Source: Phycisphaerales bacterium
GTDB taxonomy: Bacteria > Planctomycetota > Phycisphaerae > Phycisphaerales > UBA1924
Direction of reading: 5' to 3'
Assembly (NCBI GenBank): GCA_020853975.1
Contig: JADYXW010000076.1
Coordinates: 1-44,299 of the forward strand
DNA length: 44,299 nucleotides
Part shown: positions 40,380 through 44,299 of the stretch, one piece after another
Layout of the letters: each line of letters starts with the position of its first letter
Numbering within the stretch: position 1 is the first letter of the stretch
Made by a program: the position numbers and the translations under genes
The notes under the pieces: model-generated
What the model was told of the DNA's origin: nothing
The model's database searches: none
Seen by the model: only the letters and a program-made list of their open reading frames with translations

Positions 40380-40823
40380 TCAGAACAACTTGATGACCAC
40401 GACGCCCGCGAGCACCAGCGCCACGCCCGCCAGGCGCCCGGGCGTCGCCTGCCTCACGCCCAGGTCCATCCATCCCCAATGATCGATCACCAGCGACGCC
40501 ACCAGTTGCCCCGCGACCGTCGCCGCCAGGAACAGCACCGTCCCCAGCCTCGGCGCCAGCAGCACGGTGCCCAGCACGAACGCGGCTCCCATCAGCCCAC
40601 CGATCCACGCCCACCACGGAGCCTGCCCGAGTTTCGCGGCGCTGACCCCCACGGGCTTGTACGCCGCCGCCGCGAGGATGAGCACCGCGAGCCCGATGGC
40701 GAAGTTCATCGCCGTCGCGTGCACGTTGCTGGGCAGGTGCTTGCCGATCTGCACGTTTGCCCCCGCCTGAAACGGGATGAGCGCCCCGAGCACGAACGCC
40801 AGCGCGATGAGCAGCACTTGCAT
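40380..40823 (-). CDS. Small DMT-superfamily (DUF606/YdcZ-like) membrane protein
   Basis: 147 aa with five hydrophobic helices: LLIALAFVLGALIPFQAGAN, VHATAMNFAIGLAVLILAAA, WAWIGGLMGAAFVLGTVLLA, TVLFLAATVAGQLVASLVID and GRLAGVALVLAGVVVIKLF. The pattern 'Q...N..L...' after helix 1 and 'GQL..SL.ID..G' matches DUF606, half-size relatives of EamA transporters that pair up in the membrane. Cargo unknown. GGAGG lies 7 nt before the ATG, and a TATGCT -10 is at 40847-40852. Located 28 nt before fahA on the same strand, so readthrough is possible. Confidence 0.88.
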   Translation of the reverse strand: MQVLLIALAFVLGALIPFQAGANVQIGKHLPSNVHATAMNFAIGLAVLILAAAAYKPVGVSAAKLGQAPWWAWIGGLMGAAFVLGTVLLAPRLGTVLFLAATVAGQLVASLVIDHWGWMDLGVRQATPGRLAGVALVLAGVVVIKLF

Positions 40824-40830
40824 GCCATGA

Positions 40831-40852
40831 CCTCCGGAGTAGTCAGAGCATA
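40831..40852 (-). promoter_or_regulatory. -10 box TATGCT and GGAGG ribosome site of the DMT gene
   Basis: TATGCT at 40847-40852 and GGAGG at 40831-40835 on the minus strand, 7 nt before the ATG at 40823. Confidence 0.5.
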
Positions 40853-40883
40853 CGGCGGTGTCCTGCGGTCCCGGCCCGTGTCG

Positions 40884-41666
40884 CTACTCCGGGCACCCGC
40901 CCCCCGCGATGGTGTGGACGAGGGCGAGCAGGTCGTCCTGGTCCTCGTTCCCGTCACGGTTGTAGTCCGCCCAGCGGCCGGTGGGGTTTTCGCCCCCGGC
41001 GAGGACGTTGGCGAGGTAGAGCACATCGTCCTGGTCGGTGTTGCCGTCCCAGTTGAAATCGCCGTCGCAGTAGGGGATGTCGGGGGGCTGGATGCGGATG
41101 TACAAAACGGTGTCACGCTCTGGATCGTTTGGCGGCGTCCCGTTGGTCACCAGCCAGTTCGACGGACCAAAGGCCGCGAGGCCACTGCCGAACACGAACC
41201 AGTATTCACCGGGAGGCAACACCCCGTCTCGCCCGTCGAACGGCGGGGCGGCTTCGGGATCGAAGCCCTCCGGCGGGGGAATGACGGTCAGCGGCGGCCG
41301 GGGATCGCCCGCGCCAAACGTGAGCATGGCTTCTGTGCGCTCCGTCACCAAGTCCGATACTCGGACCCTTGTACCCGAAGAGTCATACACGCCGACCCGG
41401 GGCAAGCGGACAAACCCGCCACAGTAACAGGACGGAATGGTCCACAGATCGAGGAACCCGGCCTCACCCGCACCGTCGATAGTGCAGCGGAACCACCGCA
41501 TTTCGTCACCCGTGTTCAGGTGAATCGGCAGCACGCGGGTCTCGGCGGAAGAAAGGCTCCCAAGATCGGTGAAGACCGAGGGCTGCCCCTTCACCGAGCC
41601 GGCGGCGCCGACCGCGAAGATGGCCCACATGGCCCAACGGGCGTGCCGCCGCGTGCAGATCATCAT
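40884..41666 (-). CDS. Secreted protein with GC-type dockerin, coupled to the M36 protease
   Basis: 260 aa from ATG 41666; the upstream gene's stop is inside ATGA, and its last codons (GGTGGAGGA) supply the ribosome site. ATG 41672 is an alternative. Signal-like N-terminus after an Arg/His-rich start: ARWAMWAIFAVGAAGSVKG. The body (residues ~30-195) has beta strands and Gly/Pro turns with TGDEMRWFRCTIDGAGEAGF and LPPGEYWFVFGSGLA, as in bacterial pre-peptidase-like or jelly-roll modules; no catalytic motif seen. The dockerin ends GGGCPE: one extra residue after the otherwise terminal CP. Function unknown, presumed partner of the protease. Confidence 0.82.
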   Translation of the reverse strand: MMICTRRHARWAMWAIFAVGAAGSVKGQPSVFTDLGSLSSAETRVLPIHLNTGDEMRWFRCTIDGAGEAGFLDLWTIPSCYCGGFVRLPRVGVYDSSGTRVRVSDLVTERTEAMLTFGAGDPRPPLTVIPPPEGFDPEAAPPFDGRDGVLPPGEYWFVFGSGLAAFGPSNWLVTNGTPPNDPERDTVLYIRIQPPDIPYCDGDFNWDGNTDQDDVLYLANVLAGGENPTGRWADYNRDGNEDQDDLLALVHTIAGGGCPE

Positions 41667-44299
41667 GGACATCCTCCACCTCCCACGTACGTAATAAGTG
41701 CCGCGATATCGTCTTGGTCAACATTGCCATCGTGGTTGAAGTCCGGATCGACGCAACTGGTGTTGGGCTCACCGGCGACCACAGCGGCAAGATGGGCCAC
41801 GTCGTCCTGGTCAAGGCTCCCGTCCATGTTCATGTCACCGTCGCAGCATTCCTGGCACGCCACGATGGCCCTGATCCGAACGTCGTCAAGACCGCCCTCG
41901 ACGGTCGAATCCGGCGGCGGGTCTACAAACCTCACCCGGATCTGCGAATCGCACCCTTCGGTCTCGCCAGTGTTGACGGCGAAGCGGAGCCGACGCCACC
42001 GCACCTGCGAACTGACGGGCAGAAACTCCGCGATGGTCGTGACCACCTGTCCTTCCGGGTCGTCCCGTATCCACTCGATCACACACTCCACATCCGCGGC
42101 AGCGCCGCCCTGGCTGACGTACCACAGAGACAACTCGACCGCCGCCGTCGTGCCGGGCGGCACGCTGAACTTGGGCGACGTGAGCACCACGCCCTCGCCG
42201 CCGGAGTCCACATCGTCGAGCGGCGTGCTCGTTCCGAAGTTCGTCCGGTTCTGCGTGACCCAGCACGTCAGCCCCGCGCCGGGCGTGGCATCGAAGGCGG
42301 GCTGAACAGGCCCCCCCGACGGGTCAACATTCGCCCACGCGCCATTGGAGCTTGCCGCACCGGGCGGGTAGGGAGGGTCCATGCTTGTCGTCCACGGCTC
42401 CGGGAGTCCGCACGCGGTTGGCACACCTTCCATGTCGTCCCAGAGCGCGGGGGTCGTGTCCAGAGTTCCACCAATCACACGCCAGCGCACCGCGTCCGCA
42501 AACGTGGCAGACTGCGGCGGATCGCCAAAATCCACATCGGCCTCGACCCACAGGTCCCATGACTGCTTGCACGGGGCGGGGCCGAGGACCATCGCGTACT
42601 CGCCGGGCGCGAACTCGGTCATCGGGGCGGGGAGGCGGATCGAGCATGGGCCCGGGGCAGCGTTTGCCCGCACTTCCCCCAGGCGGCCAAATGGCGCCAC
42701 CACAAGCGCCTTGATTGTCGTCGGCTCGCACGTCGCGATTGAGATGGGGACCTCGTCCGTATAAAACACGGAGACGTCCCAGGCGGGCAGGGCGTCGGAC
42801 TCCGCAATGCCCTCCCCTCGGGCATTCGTCGGGGCTGTGGCAAGGGGGCCCAGGCCTCGTTTGGCGAAGCCCTTCCAGAGGTCGAACTGGTTCACGCCGC
42901 CGTTACGAATCAAGTCCGCCTGAAGAATCCCGTCCCTCGCGGTGATGAAGTTTGGCGCCCCGGGGTTGAGCTTCATCCCATCGACGACCATCTGCATCAG
43001 CAGGTCGTTCGCCACTACATCTCCCACTTCATCCGCGAGCGTGGCGCGCGCGTGGAGCAGGGTGGTTGCCCAGATCGCACCAACGACGTACTTGTTGCGC
43101 CCGTCGTTGTCGTGGGGGTTTCCCGGAAACCCCGCGATTTGGGATGTTCCGCCGGAAGGCCATGCCTTCGGGGGGCTTCCGTTGGGCGGGCCGGGATTCG
43201 TATGCCCATAGGTCATGGGGTTTGTCGCGGGGCCTCCGGGGACCAGCGACGCAGTGTCGTTCCGCACATACGGGTAGCGGCGCGCACCGTAGTAGTAATG
43301 GTGCTTCTGGCCACTTCCCGGTCTCGCGGACCATGAGAAGACTGGGTAGCTCGCGTCGGCGTCGTCCGTTGGGCGCGTCGTGAGCGCGACCGCGAAGTAA
43401 TCGCTCCAACCCTCCCACATGCCGTTGGCTTGCGAGCCGCCGGACGTGACGACGCCCACGTGTAACCTCGCCGTCAGGGCGTGCGTCAGTTCGTGGTATA
43501 TGACGGTGGAGTCGATTGCTGCGCTGACGCCGCCCGGACCCACGCCGAGCCGGAGCAGCATTCGCCGACCATCTTCGGTAGCGCCGTCCGCCGTGTCGAG
43601 ACTGCCGTGGCCAGCGATACCCGTTCTGAATGCCACGAGCAGCGGGTCGCCACCAACCCCATGCCCCGAGACGTTGACCTGCTGAAGGTTTCCCGCCGCC
43701 TCGTCGAAGCCAAGTGAGTACATCCTGTCGTGCCAGGCGTTCACTGTCGCGAACACATGCGCCGCCGCGGCGGCATCGGAGGTTGCGTCGGCATCGGAGA
43801 AGAGCCGTCCGGACCCCGGGAATGGGGCTTCGCTAGTCAGCGTTGCGAATACCCAGGCGTTGTTCCCGCACGTCTGGCTCGCCATTCCTCCGTTGTACGG
43901 GTAGCAGTGCTCAAACCCCGCCCGAACCGTCGGCGGGTTCGTGGCTGGGTCCAGCCAAGTCGCCCCCTCGTTGAGCCACCCGAAGGGCGACCACGGCAGC
44001 ACGTCCGCCGCCGAGATCGTCACCAGCTCTCTTGTGTCGTTGATGGAGTTGCCGCAGTCATCAATCTGCGGCAGCAGCGCCCGCATCGTGCATTCGGTGT
44101 CCTCGCCGAGCGCGGGCGTCGTCGCCAGCCCGGGCGTGCCCGGCACTGGTGAATCGTCCGTGTACACGCGGTACGTCACCGGCTCCGGCTGGCAGAAGTG
44201 CATCGTCAGGTCGTGCGTGCTCAGCACGGACAGGTCCGAGTGCTTCACCATGCACTCCCACGCCGCGTCGTCGCTGCTCGGGTTGCTCGGCAGGCGCAC
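41663..44299 (-). CDS. M36-type (fungalysin-like) secreted metalloprotease with GC-type dockerin (5' end outside window)
   Basis: The frame is open to the right edge (878 codons); the true start, signal peptide and part of the propeptide lie beyond. The catalytic region has STVIYHELTHALTARL (HExxH at about 43478-43500) and downstream GMWEGWSDYFAVALTTRP, whose Glu completes the zinc site, as in M36 peptidases. KYVVGAIWATTLLHARATL follows. Then come a beta-sandwich (CMVT-like, GTTAAVELSLWYVSQGGAA ... RIRVRFVDPPPDST) and a dockerin (CCDGDMNMDGSLDQDDVAHL, then DFNHDGNVDQDDIAALITYV) ending GGGGCP. Its stop overlaps the next gene's ATG. Likely a cell-surface or extracellular protease. Confidence 0.9.
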   Translation of the reverse strand: MRLPSNPSSDDAAWECMVKHSDLSVLSTHDLTMHFCQPEPVTYRVYTDDSPVPGTPGLATTPALGEDTECTMRALLPQIDDCGNSINDTRELVTISAADVLPWSPFGWLNEGATWLDPATNPPTVRAGFEHCYPYNGGMASQTCGNNAWVFATLTSEAPFPGSGRLFSDADATSDAAAAAHVFATVNAWHDRMYSLGFDEAAGNLQQVNVSGHGVGGDPLLVAFRTGIAGHGSLDTADGATEDGRRMLLRLGVGPGGVSAAIDSTVIYHELTHALTARLHVGVVTSGGSQANGMWEGWSDYFAVALTTRPTDDADASYPVFSWSARPGSGQKHHYYYGARRYPYVRNDTASLVPGGPATNPMTYGHTNPGPPNGSPPKAWPSGGTSQIAGFPGNPHDNDGRNKYVVGAIWATTLLHARATLADEVGDVVANDLLMQMVVDGMKLNPGAPNFITARDGILQADLIRNGGVNQFDLWKGFAKRGLGPLATAPTNARGEGIAESDALPAWDVSVFYTDEVPISIATCEPTTIKALVVAPFGRLGEVRANAAPGPCSIRLPAPMTEFAPGEYAMVLGPAPCKQSWDLWVEADVDFGDPPQSATFADAVRWRVIGGTLDTTPALWDDMEGVPTACGLPEPWTTSMDPPYPPGAASSNGAWANVDPSGGPVQPAFDATPGAGLTCWVTQNRTNFGTSTPLDDVDSGGEGVVLTSPKFSVPPGTTAAVELSLWYVSQGGAAADVECVIEWIRDDPEGQVVTTIAEFLPVSSQVRWRRLRFAVNTGETEGCDSQIRVRFVDPPPDSTVEGGLDDVRIRAIVACQECCDGDMNMDGSLDQDDVAHLAAVVAGEPNTSCVDPDFNHDGNVDQDDIAALITYVGGGGCP

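Noticed and set aside
1..44299. CRISPR arrays, tRNA or rRNA genes, insertion sequences, integrase or att repeats
   Set aside because: No spaced direct-repeat arrays, cloverleaf-like sequences, transposase motifs or flanking duplications were found by reading.

Overview
The window is high-GC bacterial DNA. It suggests a planctomycete of the Phycisphaerae/Phycisphaerales type. Seven intact secreted proteins end in the same paired EF-hand-like 'GC-type' dockerin (starts with Cys, two DxNxDGNxDQDD loops, ends ...GG-x-C-P), an arrangement known to me mainly from that class. A UbiA-type prenyltransferase, a PPi-type phosphofructokinase and DUF5117-type metalloproteases fit this view. The taxonomic call is inference; there is no rRNA here and I saw no tRNA.

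Layout. 1-2.5 kb: a Gly-rich surface protein (cut by the left edge) and a beta-helix/dockerin protein. 2.6-8.1 kb: ATP synthase alpha and gamma genes, separated by two oppositely oriented secreted dockerin genes that share a 5' leader element. 8.2-10.3 kb: a CCxxC lipoprotein and a two-helix membrane protein with TrkA-N and RyR domains. 10.2-13.2 kb: c-di-AMP cyclase, its YbbR-like partner and an HlyD-type adaptor on the minus strand. 13.3-17 kb: Nfu-N protein overlapping mutY, a metalloprotease/dockerin, and purE. 17.1-19.7 kb: a PA14/dockerin lipoprotein. 19.7-24.8 kb: a compact minus-strand cassette of phage structural genes (portal, scaffold-like, SU10-type capsid, small connector/tail-like genes, holin-like gene) with no recognisable terminase, integrase, tape measure or lysin. 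25-29.6 kb: PPi-type phosphofructokinase, an acyltransferase, a cyclase-fold lipoprotein and a decayed esterase-dockerin pseudogene. 29.6-34.9 kb: transketolase and a large zinc protease. 35-41 kb: a GbsR-type regulator with a likely autoregulatory operator, a candidate small RNA, a UbiA-type prenyltransferase, an FHA-GAF-PP2C phosphatase, fumarylacetoacetase and a small DMT permease. 40.9-44.3 kb: two translationally coupled dockerin proteins, one an M36-type metalloprotease cut by the right edge.

Themes. (1) A dense set of secreted dockerin-tagged enzymes and adhesins, apparently sharing one anchoring or export route, interspersed with housekeeping genes. (2) Many genes carry a TAnnnT -10 box only 5-9 nt before the start codon, so leaderless mRNAs look common; most secreted genes instead have Shine-Dalgarno leaders. 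(3) The strongest candidate for an undescribed system is the small phage-capsid cassette at 19.7-24.8 kb, which looks host-like in composition and lacks packaging and integration genes.
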